A program made the translations under genes and the position numbers. From the NCBI RefSeq assembly GCF_000801105.2, contig NC_079517.1:8494001-8558000 (forward strand): 64,000 bases of DNA, in the 5' to 3' direction. The first letter of the stretch is position 1. Each line of letters starts with the position of its first letter. The notes below the pieces were generated by a model. That model was not told where the DNA came from. It ran no database searches and worked only from the letters and a program-made list of their open reading frames with translations. The stretch is from Raphanus sativus (Eukaryota; Streptophyta; Magnoliopsida; Brassicales; Brassicaceae). Positions 12,145 through 24,190 of the stretch are shown here, piece by piece.

Positions 12145-14932
12145 CAACTATCATCTTCCCATGGATCCAGCTATGGATTCTTCATTCATGGACGGATTGC
12201 TTCTAGATGGTTGCTGGTTAGAGACAACAACAACAGATGCATCTGAGTTCCCAAACTTTAGTCCTTCAACTTCCATATCCCCATTTGATCCTTCTTCCTT
12301 CATGTGGTCTCCAACGCAAGACAACACAACAGCAGCACCAATCTCTTCCTCCACCTTATCCCAGGTGTACTATGGTCAGGGTCTTGAGGATCTCTCATCC
12401 CTGAACAGACGGTGGTGGATTGGACCAAGCGGTGGTGGTCTCGGCTCTACCGTTATGGAGAGATTGGTTCAAGCGGTGAAACACATTAAAGATTTCAGCA
12501 GCGATAGAGGTGACTCTCTTATACAGCTGTGGGTGCCTGTGGATAGAGGAGGTAAGCGAGTTTTAACCACAAAGGAACAGCCTTTTAGCCATGATCCCAT
12601 GTCTCAAAGGCTTGCTCATTACAGAGAGATCTCTGAGAAGTACCAGTTCTCTGCTGAGCAAGAAGATTCAAGCTCTTCTTCCAAGGACTTGGTTGGTTTG
12701 CCTGGTAGAGTTTTCTTGGGGCAGGTCCCTGAGTGGACTCCTGATGTGAGGTTTTTCAAGAACGAGGAGTATCCTAGAGTCCAACATGCTCAAGACTGCG
12801 ACGTTCGTGGGACTTTAGCTATTCCTGTGTTTGAACAGGGTAGTAAGACTTGCTTAGGTGTTATTGAGGTTGTGATGACTACTCAGATGGTTAAGTTGAG
12901 CCCTGAGCTTGACAGCATCTGCAGAGCTCTTCAGGTTTTTGTTTCATTTTTGCTTTGTTGTCTCCTTTTGAATCTTTTATTGCTTTTCTTGGAGCCTTAT
13001 GAGTTGGTTTTGCTCACAGGCTGTTGATCTTAGAAGCACTGAAGTTCCTATTTCTCCTTCTCTAAAGGTAAAACCTCCTAATGTTTATTTATTTATTTTT
13101 TTTCGAATTATACTCCTAGCCCTACAGAAATGGTCCAGACTAGTCACATGTCGGTCCTCTGTTTCTGGCGATGCCGAAATGTTACCAGTGGCCTAATGTT
13201 TAATTAGTTTGGTCAGGATCCTTTCCAGCTGAGCTAACAACATCTGATCACCTTTGTTTATCTTTGTAACCAGGGACCTGACTTCACCTACCAAGCTGCA
13301 TTACCTGAGATCAGAAACCTCTTGAGATGTGCCTGTGAGACACATAAACTACCATTAGCTCAAACATGGATGTCTTGTCTTAAACAAAGCAAAACCGGCT
13401 GCCGTCACAACGATCATAACTACATCCACTGCGTCTCCACGATAGACGATGCTTGCTACGTAGGTGATCCCACGGTCCGTGAGTTCCACGAAGCCTGCTC
13501 TGAGCACCATCTCTTGAAAGGTCAAGGAGTTGTTGGAGAAGCGTTTTTGACCAACGGTCCTTGCTTCTCATCAGATGTCTCTAGCTACAAGAAATCCGAG
13601 TACCCTCTCTCTCACCACGCGACTATGTTTGGCTTACACGGCACGGTAGCCATACGCTTGCGCTGCATCCACACAGGCTCGGCTGACTTTGTCTTGGAGT
13701 TCTTTTTGCCTAAAGATTGTAGGGATATCGAGGAACAGAGGAGAATGCTGAATGCTCTTTCGACTATAATGGCTCATGTACCTAGAAGCTTAAGGACGGT
13801 CACTGATAAGGAGCTAGAAGAAGAAGGAGATTCGACGGTTGAGACAGTGCCCAAGACAGAGAGTACATGTGAAGTACATGAAAGTAATAGTAATAATCCT
13901 CAACGTGTAGGAGGAACATCAGAGATGGGAGAGCTAGGGTTTGACTATGGTAAAGGAGTGAGTGTGAATGAGAACAGCACTTTCTCTAGTGGTGGTGGTG
14001 GTGGTGGTTCAAGTAGAGTGACTGAGAGGAAGAAAACAAAAGCTGAGAAGAACATTACTTTGGATGTTCTTCGCCAATACTTTGCAGGGAGTCTCAAAGA
14101 TGCTGCTAAGAGTATTGGTGGTAAGTTTAAAAAAACATTTTTATTCAGTTTTCATTAGGGATTATTGTGTTGTTTATTGATCATGGAACTTGTTTTAGTT
14201 TGTCCGACGACGTTGAAGAGAATCTGCAGACAGCATGGGATACAGAGATGGCCATCAAGAAAGATCAAGAAAGTTGGTCACTCGCTTCAGAAGATCCAGC
14301 GTGTCATTGATTCTGTTCAAGGTGTTTCTGGTCATCATCTTCCTATTGGCTCCTTCTATGCTAATTTTCCAAACCTAGCTTCTTCACAAGAAGCATCATC
14401 ATCGCAACAACAACAATCTAAGCAGACAACGTTCTTACCTTCCTCACAGTCACAGCCTGCAAAGTCCCCTGGTTCCTCTTGCAGCCACACCTCGAGCTGT
14501 TCCAGTGAAACGCAAGTAAACAAGGAAGAACCTACGAACAAAGCTAGAGAAGATGCAATGACTCTCTCGAGATCTTTTAAGGAAACGCAGACCACACAGT
14601 TGTCACCTTCAACATCATCACAGGACGATGATTTTCTGAGGATAAAGGTGAGCTATGAGGAGGAGAAGATTAGGTTCAGGATGAGAAACTCTCGTAGGTT
14701 AAAAGATCTGTTGTGGGAAATAGCGAAACGGTTTAGCATAGAAGATGTGAGCAGATATGATCTGAAGTACTTAGATGAAGACAATGAATGGGTTTTGTTG
14801 AGATGTGATGATGATGTAGAGGAATGTGTTGATGTTTGCAGATCTTTCCCTGGACAGACGATAAAGCTTTTGCTTCAGCTCTCTTCTCAGCATTTGCAAG
14901 AACGTTCTTCTGTCAGTGGATCACTTTCCTGA
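12137..14932 (+). CDS. NLP5: NIN-like protein 5, RWP-RK transcription factor
   Basis: Four exons: 12137-12934, 13020-13067, 13274-14120 and 14199-14932. They encode 808 residues in frame with GT-AG introns. The N-terminal half has the NLP GAF-like region (WIGP, QLWVPV, LPGRVF, PEWTPDV and [11 protein letters not shown] motifs, about 110-265). Its second part ([25 protein letters not shown]) follows to about 450. The RWP-RK DNA-binding domain is about 541-600, with RWPSRK at 581-586. A PB1 domain with the acidic [14 protein letters not shown] segment spans about 711-792. NLPs are nuclear factors that bind nitrate-responsive cis elements and activate nitrate assimilation genes; in Arabidopsis the N-terminal region receives the nitrate signal and PB1 mediates NLP-NLP contacts. 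The N-terminus ([20 protein letters not shown]) and the length fit NLP5 better than its paralogue NLP4. A Gly run (six residues) precedes RWP-RK. Intron 2 contains a probable SINE. Confidence 0.93.
13089..13239 (-). mobile_element. probable SINE in NLP5 intron 2
   Basis: On the minus strand a tRNA-like box A (TTAGCTCAGCTGG, about 13236-13224) begins a segment that ends at an A-rich tail (plus-strand T run 13095-13103). It fills most of the 206-bp intron 13068-13273. No good box B is visible, so the assignment rests on box A, the tail and the position. Confidence 0.45.
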
Positions 14933-15802
14933 CAAGACGAAGAGGAGAGAAAGATGTCGCATATAGTTTGTTGTTGTGTAAGCATTGTTCATAGTTTTCC
15001 TTCCATTTTTTTCAAGATTATTAGGTGGTGCTTGATAGGGCCGAGAGAGAGAGAGCATGTAAAGTGCCTTTCTTATAGAAACAAATAATTTTATTTTTCT
15101 TGTTTACTAGTATGTTTGTATTGTAATGTTGCTGTTGGTTTGCAAATGTAGATACACATTTTCAATAATTACAATTTTTTTCATAAACTAAGAATCTAAA
15201 CATTTGTTGTCCGTAGAAATTGAAATTGCATTACAAGGAAAAGAAAACTAAGAGATATACTTACCAAAAATTTTTTTAAAAAACATTGCTGGAGAAAATA
15301 ATACTGTCATAGTAAACAACAAAAAATATCTTACTAAGTCTTTTTCTGAAATTAATTTTTAAATATTTATTTATTAATCTAGTATATGAAAACTATATTA
15401 CACGAAGATTCTACAATATACAATTATATATATTATAGGAAAATTTATGATTAATTTTATTTGCACCATATCGAATTCTTTTTATAACGCCACATGTTAA
15501 ATAATTTATTTACACTTTTCTCTCTATAATTTGAATAATTTATAATAAATTTATGTTTAAAGACTCAAACAAATTTATTTAAGTAAAAAACATTAATAAA
15601 ATCAAGGGATTGTCTGACATTGTAATTCACTAAGTCTATAAATGTAGAAGGAAAATTTTTTATATTTCTTTTATTAATAGAAAATGGTTTTTTCAAAAAT
15701 GATGGTTTTTATGTATGTTTGTGTGTACATATGACTGATCCAAACTTCCAAAGGGGACTTTTAGACTATCTGGTTCTACGGACGTGCAGTGAACCATGTC
15801 CA
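14933..15802. other. convergent intergenic region NLP5/PBL31
   Basis: Holds the NLP5 3' UTR (to roughly 15170, where AATAATTTTATTTT-like A/T-rich sequence could serve polyadenylation) and the PBL31 3' side. The rest is AT-rich. No further gene is visible. Confidence 0.6.
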
Positions 15803-18800
15803 TTATTTATTCCGGTTACCCCTCTGTTCTTTTGGTTGGTCTCTGATAGTCCTTACGATTTCTAGTTCTCTAAGTACATCGTCCATTGGGGGCCGGTTCT
15901 TCGGGTCAGCCTCCAGACACCGTAGAATTAGTGCGGCGGTTTTGATCACCGCCAAAAGTGGATACTTGTGCTCGAGCCGTGGGTCCATCATCCTCCGAAT
16001 TTTCTTTTTCTGGGTCAGAACCGGTTTAGCCCATTCCACGAGGTTCTGCTGTGCAGATGGTCGGTTTGGGTCTAGTGCTCTTAGACCGGTTAATAGCTCT
16101 AAGAGGACCACTCCAAATCCGTAAACATCACTCCGCACGTATAAATGACCTATAACATTCAAGAAAAAAAAAGATGAGGCTGAAACACGTTTTTTAAAAC
16201 AATATTGCACGTTTTTTTTTGTTTACCTGTAGCCACGTATTCGGGAGCTGCATAACCTTGTGTGCCCATGACACGCGTGGTCACGTGGGAGAATCCGTTA
16301 ATTGGTCCATGTTTGGCTAGGCCGAAGTCAGAAAGCTTGGCGTCGAAGTTCTGTAAGAAACGGCAAAGAACTGTTAGCTCAAAAATAAGGTGTAGCATGC
16401 AGTAAACGTGTGGGAGATGGAGATGACAAAGAAACGACACCGTACGGAGTCGAGAAGAATGTTGGAAGCCTTGAAGTCTCTGTAAATAACACTCTTTTCA
16501 GAGTTATGCAAAAAGGTAAGTCCTTGAGCTGCTTCAATGGCTATTTTCAAACGTGTATCCCATGTCAACCCATCTCCTTCTGCATTAACATTACATGCAC
16601 ATCTTATATACTACTCCCTCCGTTTCAATTTATTTGTTGTTCTAGACTTCGGCACACAGATTAATAAAACATTTAATTTTGTATATTTACTAGATAAAAA
16701 CATCATTACCAATACACCTAATTAGATTTCAACCAATAGAAAAATAGATTAGATTAAAAAATTAATAAATTTAGCATTGAAATCATAAAACGACACTTAT
16801 TTTGAAACGAAAATTTTGCTCTAAAACGACATATAATTTGAAACGGAGGGAGTAGATGAATAAGGCTGTCAAAAAAAAGATGTATGGTTGTATAAGATAA
16901 CGTGATTACTTGAGAAGAGGTGGTTTTCAAGGCTTCCATTAGGCAAAAACTCATAGACCAAGAGGAACTGATTCTCTTCCCAGCAATATCCCAATAGCTT
17001 GACTAGGTTTGGATGATGAAACTTCCCTAAGAATCTCACTTCACACTGCAATTTTTACGTTTTATCCACACAGATTACAACCATATCCAATATGAATGCA
17101 TTAAAATTTTTGAAGACCATTGATGATTAGAAGAAACTGATAAATTTGATATTTGTCCAATATTTTTTCTAAAAATATAACAAACAACTAGTATATCACT
17201 GTATAATTATGAAAGTGTACACTGGTAAAAGAAATCGAACTGAGTGCACTAAATCTAACGTTAGGAATGAGTATATATGTAACCTTTTTCAAATGGATAT
17301 AAGCTTCTTTGAAACAAAATTTTGTGTTCCTTGGTCTAATTTAATGTTTCTTACTTCAAATTTTAATTTGATATTGTAGCTATAACGGAATTTCTAGCTG
17401 GATAAACTGCACATATGAAAAATAATAATAATAATTTCCACGCATCAACCATATCATTAAATATTTTTGTATATCTTATTGAAAATTATAAATGTATTCT
17501 TCTTTTGAATGACTAATGCAGTTACGTGGAATGCTTTGACTGCTTCTTCTACTTTTACGTATTCAAAAGTGATATAAATGAGATGGGTAAATAAAATAAA
17601 TTCAATTATAAATGACTAAAATACAATTTATATTCAAAAATAATTATTAGCTTTTAAAGTATTATGCGTGTGGTTCAAAATACATCAGTATTATGGTTAA
17701 TCATTTTTTCAACAAAAATTATGACTGATCATTGATAAAACGCCACTACAATATATTACACCATGGCGTTTTAAGTCTTTTTGGTTATTGACAATCAAAC
17801 CCTAAATTGATGTGGTGTTAAGAACCACAAAACAATTGCCAAATTAATAGCATTTGATCTGTTCGACTAATCAGTATTACTAATACGTTTTAAGAACTCG
17901 TTATATTGAGCAGAAAAACGACAAGTAGCAAAGCTAAAATGTTGTCCAGAAAATGGTTAAAGAGTATAATCCCCTGCTTACATCTTTTCTGGCTACCAGT
18001 CATTGAAATGCCCATCTATTAGTAATACATTTTGGTAATTATGTCATAATTAAATAAATAAAAAATTGTGTCATATCGCAATTTGAATTTACTTCCCTAA
18101 TTTGCTCCTATATTTATGCACAAATGATATTTGATTTGCCTAAATTAGAAGCTCTAATGATTTCCATGCAAGTTGAATTAAAATAAAAGAAAAAGGAGGA
18201 AAACTAGGAGATACTTGCCTGCCACTCATGTAACCCTTGAGCACTATCAGGGTTTGATTTTTTAACAGCGATTGGTATTCCGACGCCGGCCCTCGACGGA
18301 GATAAGGTCTCCCCGTCAACCCATCCTTTGAAAACCTGTCCGAACCCGCCTTCTCCGATCATCGACTCCGGCCGGAAATTCTTTGTCGCCGTCATAAGAT
18401 CCATTAATGTGAACATCTTTAGATTTGGCGTCACTATCTTCCCGCTCGGCGGCACTGCCTTTTTGCCCACACCTGGTTTCTCCACCGGCTTTGACGACTG
18501 TGTATCGACGGATCTTGGCTTCTCCTGTTGTTTTCCACGAGATGGATCATCGACGGGTCTTTTCACCTCTTGAGGTTTTTGACGAGGCGTGTTATCGACG
18601 TTTCTTGCTTTCATTCCTCTTTCCGCCGCTGGAAACTTTGGATTCGAGCCCCTAGCCGGGGGCATCACCACCACCGGCGGCGGAGCCTTTTGATTTACTG
18701 GATTTTGACCATGTTTCACCGCTGTAATTAAGATCAACACACGATCTTGTTAGATTGAAACATTGCTACAATAGTTCGATATAAAAGAAGAAAAACAAAA

Positions 18801-18904
18801 AAAACGTTTTCAAAAAACATGTATTAACCTGGGAGGGGCTTGGTGGAGACAGGGATCTCTTCTTGTCCAACACTGGAAGATCCGTTAGGACAGAAGTTCC
18901 CCAT
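15803..18904 (-). CDS. PBL31: receptor-like cytoplasmic kinase VII, PBL31
   Basis: Six exons on the minus strand: 18904-18829, 18721-18219, 17045-16910, 16579-16446, 16350-16227 and 16149-15803, giving 439 residues. It starts MGNFC, the Gly2/Cys signature for N-myristoylation and palmitoylation, so plasma-membrane attachment is expected. A Pro/Lys-rich linker follows, then a Ser/Thr kinase domain: glycine loop GEGGFGQV at 148-155, ATP-binding Lys at 179 (IAVKK), catalytic IYRD with Asp273, DFG at 291-293, and a [13 protein letters not shown] activation segment. RLCK-VII kinases relay signals from pattern-recognition receptors; Arabidopsis PBL31 acts with PBL30/PBL32 downstream of RLP23. Intron 2 starts GC (CAG/GCAAGT) and intron 3 holds a Stowaway MITE. 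The C-terminus ends soon after the kinase domain (QRGNRNK), shorter than I recall for Arabidopsis. Confidence 0.9.
16614..16852. mobile_element. Stowaway-type MITE in PBL31 intron 3
   Basis: 239-bp element whose ends are inverted copies of CTCCCTCCGTTTCAA and TTGAAACGGAGGGAG, flanked by the dinucleotide TA (16612-16613 and 16853-16854). CTCCCTCCGTTT with a TA target site is the Stowaway (Tc1/mariner) signature. It has no coding capacity and lies wholly inside the intron 16580-16909, so splicing need not be affected. Confidence 0.9.
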
Positions 18905-21900
18905 CAAAACACAAAACAAGCTTTGACCTTTCTCTGTTTCTATTGTTATGTTCGCTTCAAACTTTACGATCACTTTGAGAGTAGAGAGAAATTTTCTGCG
19001 GATTTTAACTGAAATATGGACGAAAGATCCGAGAAATAGAGAGGAAGGACCGAGCAAGCACACTCTTTGGGATAACATATATAATTTTAATTTGATATTT
19101 TTTCTAATTAATTTGATAAATTGTCGTGTGTTTATTTGATTTCGTCGTGGTTATATACCCTTTCGATTTAATTGGCTGGTTGTTGCTATTTTTAATACCA
19201 GAGTTATATCAATGTCTATGTGTCATGATTCATTCTTTTTAATTGGCTGTACAAAAAAATAATATACATGTAACGTTTTCACATTTCATACTAGGATTGT
19301 CATGTCCATTGTCCAGACGGATATACGGATCAAAATTTGGGAAACTTTTCTGTTAGCCAAAAACATATAGATTTTAACTGATAACCATTTAACGAATGGA
19401 GGAATAAAAAAGGAAAAAATGAAAAAGAAAAATCTGTTATTTATGGTATTTTTTTAATTTGATAAGGAATAAATGTAGTTTATTATTCTTTAAATATGAA
19501 GGAATGTTAAAGAATCACAAATAACAAATATTTATTACAAATTGTGTAAATTGAAAGAAATAATAAAAAAAATAAATCATTCTCACTCATTGTTTTGGTC
19601 ACCATTAAAATCCATAGTAATTATTTCCTTTCAAGTTCAGTATTTTTTTTTGTGGACCTTCATTTTCGATCTGTATTTCTTCAAATGATAGAGTTCTGTA
19701 AATATGAATTCTAAAATTTATCAATCCAAAAACTAATTGCATAAGTATTCTAAAAAAATCAGTTCAAGCATCTAATCAGGTGGCGCTACATCTAAAACTA
19801 TGAGAGTTATCTTTTAAACTGCATTAATAATAACAACAATAATATATTTATATAATATATAATTTATCAATTATGATAATTAATTAATAAATTATAAGTA
19901 TAAAAGTTAAGAAAATAAAAATAATTTACTAATTGTAGATTATATTATTTAATATAATATAATTTATATATTTAGTGTATTATTATAATTTATAAATGTT
20001 TATCCTAGTTTATACCATCTAACTAGTAATTTAGATATCTGATTAAGGGGTTATAGGCGATGGACATTGAAACACAAACATCTTTTTGTGAAAAACACAC
20101 AAAACATGGTTGCTATTTTAAGGTTATTTAGGAATATAAACACGCAGCTAATTAAACTGTTTATTACAAATATTAAAATTATAGTTATTTAGTTAATTAG
20201 TTCGAATTATACTGCATGTTATTTACCCAAATCATTGTACTTGTTATTATTAGCAATTTCGCATACCAAATTACCATTCATACGGACTAATGCCGATCAT
20301 ATCTCATTGACGTAAACAACTAGAGTGAACACAACACACACACACGAATTCAGATAACTGAGTGGTCACGAAAGCAAACTAATCTGAGATAATACCAAAT
20401 ATTTTTTTTATAAATATCGCAAATGTAAAACAAGAATATATGAAAACGAGGTTAGAAAACCTTATATATATTTCAATTACAAAAAAACCTTATATATATA
20501 TGTATATATATATATATATATATCTTTGGATCTTTTTTTCACCAAAGATAAACTATGCATATGATAGTAATTCAAAAATGACACTAAGGTTGGAAAACCT
20601 TATATATTAGGATCTTTTTTAGCAAAGATAAATTATGCATATGATAGTAATATGACACTAAGACCGATGAATGAGAGGGTTTGATTTGCTTTTATTTATT
20701 TTTTCGTTTTGAAAAACTACCTTGTAACGAGTTCACGTAGAAAACGTGGGCAGATGTTAGAATATATCTATATAGATTGGGGAATAATGTCTAGATCCAA
20801 TTAGGCAATGTGGCCATCAATACTATTAATTCTTCAGCATGACCAATTGATATTAATTGGATCCAATTTAAAATAAAATGACATCTAAAAATAGTTGCAT
20901 AACCTATAATATAATCTTAAATAAAGTCAATCTTCGATTTTGATAACCACCCACTACCATCCTATTTTTAAGGACTGTTAATATCGCATTATCAAAAGTG
21001 TTGGACAATATATAATTTTTTTCCTTACTCCTCTTTCTTACCTAATAATACAACTATGTTTAGTTCCAAAATCAAAGTATGTACGTAACAAACAAAATAT
21101 TCTAGGAACTAAGTATATTATTCTAAACAGTTTCGAATTTTATATATATTAAGTAACCACCTTCCAAACTCCTATTTAAAGGTTTATTACTAGATTCTTG
21201 ACCCTCTCTTACGAAGAACGGATATTTTTATTTTATTTTTTATATTCTTTTAGAAATTTAATTTTCAAATTTACATTTATATTTTTATTTGTAGTTATAT
21301 TTATATTTTTCATTCATGTTCCTAATTTAATAGTATTGATATGGCAACAAATTTCAAATTTAAATATACAAAATAGATTTTAAAAACATAATTAATAACT
21401 AAAAGGAAAAGATTATTTAATGGTTCAACCAGTAGTTCAACCGGTAACCGAATTCCAGTTTTAGTGATTTTTGCGGGATTTATGGGGCTTTTAAATATTG
21501 ATATTTTTCACAAAACCAAAATTAGATTTATCTTGGATCACTAGGTTTATCTATTCAATTGCGGGTCCAAATCATTTTTTAAAAATTGATTTGATATTCC
21601 AATATATCTATTCTATTAAATTAGGAACATACATATTGATATAAAATTAATTTAACTATTTTAATGCAATTAGTTATTAAAATATATTACTAATCATTTA
21701 GTTACAAACAAAAACATAAATATGATTAAAAGCAAAGATATAAAAAATTCATTTTTTTCTAAAAATGTAAAACAAAAAATATACCTGCTCTTTCAGAATC
21801 TAGTGTTGACATAAAATATTAGAGTGCCCCGCGTGATTCCGTTCGTCAGCTACTTTCATTTATCAATTTTTTTTTCTGCGAAAGAGAAGCTCAAATAGTT

Positions 21901-22524
21901 ATGAGGACTATACTATTTGTATCATGTATCATGTATGTCACATTCTCAATTTAATTTGATATCGATATTTCAAATAGACATATATTGCAGATCTCGGAGA
22001 TAAGCAATATATGAATAAATAAATATATGATAATTCATAAACCGCATCTTTACACATAAATTTAAATACATTTTGTAGGTTTATCCAACTGAAATATATC
22101 TTTCTCAAGAATGACACTCATAAATCGAGACAAGTCTAAATTTTTTCAGTTAGAAAAAAATAATAGTATAAATTAAATATTAAAGAAACATAATATAATA
22201 TTATTTAATTTAGTATTAAATATATATTATATTTTTGTTCTCGCTTTAATTTTGACAATGAAAAGGAGATGATGATAACTACCCACCAAAAATATCATAA
22301 GGAAGTTGTAGAACATTTACCTATACATAATGTTTTTTCTTGAACGTAAAATTCCTTTTTAAACAAAAAAAAAATCACTTTTTTCATCTTACCGAGTCCC
22401 ATTATTAAAACTGAACTAAATAAAAACCCCTGAAAAAAACAAGAAATGAAAAACAAATATTTTTCGAGGTCTTATAAGCAACCTTCTGTTTCTGTGAGAG
22501 ACTTCACATCTGATTGATACAAAC
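18905..22524. other. intergenic region PBL22 3' / PBL31 5'
   Basis: About 3.6 kb of AT-rich DNA between two kinase genes on the same strand. The PBL31 promoter and leader are at the left end (about 18905-19080). I see a local duplication near 20445-20661, a (TA)n tract at about 20497-20522 and many A/T homopolymers. No gene is supported. Confidence 0.6.
20445..20661 (+). repeat. imperfect local direct duplication
   Basis: Two copies share AAAACCTTATATAT, GGATCTTTTTT, AAAGATAAA(C/T)TATGCATATG and ATGACACTAAG in the same order. The left copy is lengthened by a (TA)n run. Confidence 0.65.
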
Positions 22525-24190
22525 TTAGAAACTCTGTTTTCTTTCTCCTCTTGACCGGTCAGAGTCCGTAGACTTGCGAGCCACTCTTTTCTCTTCATAA
22601 GATCTGCTCTGAGAAGCTATATACTCAAAAGCCACCACCACATCTCCTATTTGCGGTCGTCGACTCGCTTCTTCTTTCAGACACATCTCTGTAATAGCAA
22701 TCGCATAACTAAGACACTTCTGAGGGTACTTTCCACGCAGCAAGGGGTCCACAAGTTGTCCAAATTTCTTTGGGTCCTTTAGATACGGCCGAGCCTGCAA
22801 ATACACCAACAAGTTAGCTCCGATTTAATACGGTTTTCTTTCTAATTATTAGGGGTTTTTTTACTTACCCATGCAACAAGGTATTGCTCTCCCTGTGGTT
22901 TACTCAAATCAATAGCTTTCCTACCAGTAATAAGCTCAAGCAACACTACACCAAAGCAGTATATATCTGAATTGATGGTTAGCTTGCCGCTCATGGCGTA
23001 TTCTGGAGCACAGTATCCGTAAGTACCCATGATCCGTGTAGACACATGTGTCAGGTTACCGACAGGACCGTCTTTAGCAAGTCCAAAGTCTGAGAGTTTG
23101 GGACTAAAGTCTCGGTCTAACAAAATGTTTGCGGACTTCAAATCACGGTATATAACAGATGGGCTTATTTTACAATGGAGATACTCCATCCCACGAGCTG
23201 CACCAACAGCTATTTTCATTCTAATGTTCCAGCTTAGTGGAATCTGATCAGGCTCAAGATCTAAAGTTCAACAACAAGAACAAAGAACAAATCAGGTTGA
23301 GTAGTAAAAGAACATGATGAACAATACCCCTTTCGTTTCACAAAGAATGTAATTTATATTTCTAATGCAAAATTTTAAACAAAAATTCACTTTTATCTCT
23401 AAGTTTTAATGTATTAGTGAGAAAGAAAAATTTATAGTGTATGAATAAAGGTTAATTAGAGTGTATGTAAATAAGTCTCAAATGACAGTCTATATGAATT
23501 TCAGAGTAGATTTTCGTGAGATTTGTAAAACACAATGACTTACCATAAAGATGATCTTCTAAGCTACCCATAGGCATGTATTCATATACAAGAAGTCTTT
23601 GAGCACCAGAAGCACAATAACCGATTAAAGTTACTAGGTTTGGATGGTGGAAGGCACTAAGCATCCGAACCTCGACTATGAACTCTTGATTTCCTTGATG
23701 CCCATCTGGGTTTAATTGTTTGATTGCCACAACCTATACGTACATTTTGATTTAATATCAATGATTCTTACAAATGTTTAATATACAGACAGAGAGGGAG
23801 GTTGATAACTCACTTGTCCTGAATATAAATATCCCTTGTAGACACTACCGAATCCTCCTATTCCGATCATGTTCACCTCCCGGAAATTCTTGGTTGCGGC
23901 GGCTAACTCCTTGAACGTGAAAATCTTTGCGCCACCTCCTGGTTTAGGGCTATTCACTTTCCCATTAACTGACCAAAACATTTTTTTTCATCATCAAAAC
24001 GTTTGAAATAAGTTAGCAAAAAAAGTGGTATGATGGAGATTTTTACGTACTTGTAATAAATAAAAAAAGAGAGAAAGAGATGGAGATTATATAAAAACAA
24101 ACCTGTTGAACCCTGGGTTAGGTAAGAAGTGGTATCAGTGTTGATTCTCATATCATTGGTTCTTGTGTCGAGACAAGAGAAACACCTCAT
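22525..24190 (-). CDS. PBL22: receptor-like cytoplasmic kinase VII, PBL22
   Basis: Five exons on the minus strand: 24190-24103, 23968-23814, 23733-23544, 23260-22869 and 22794-22525, giving 364 residues. The protein is essentially a kinase domain: loop with GIGGFGSV, Lys86 (VVAIKQL), catalytic IYRD with Asp184, DFG at 202-204, and an activation segment with [18 protein letters not shown]. The C-terminal region has FEYIASQS and a basic tail. It starts MRCFSCLD: there is no Gly2, so myristoylation is not expected, but Cys3 and Cys6 could be palmitoylated. It follows PBL31 in the same orientation, and both are RLCK-VII members, as I recall for At1g76360/At1g76370. It lacks a short stretch between the leader and [13 protein letters not shown] that I recall from Arabidopsis PBL22; exon 1 or intron 1 of the model could differ. 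Confidence 0.88.

Noticed and set aside
12151..12354. Minus-strand frame under NLP5 exon 1
   Set aside because: Antisense shadow of a strongly supported exon.
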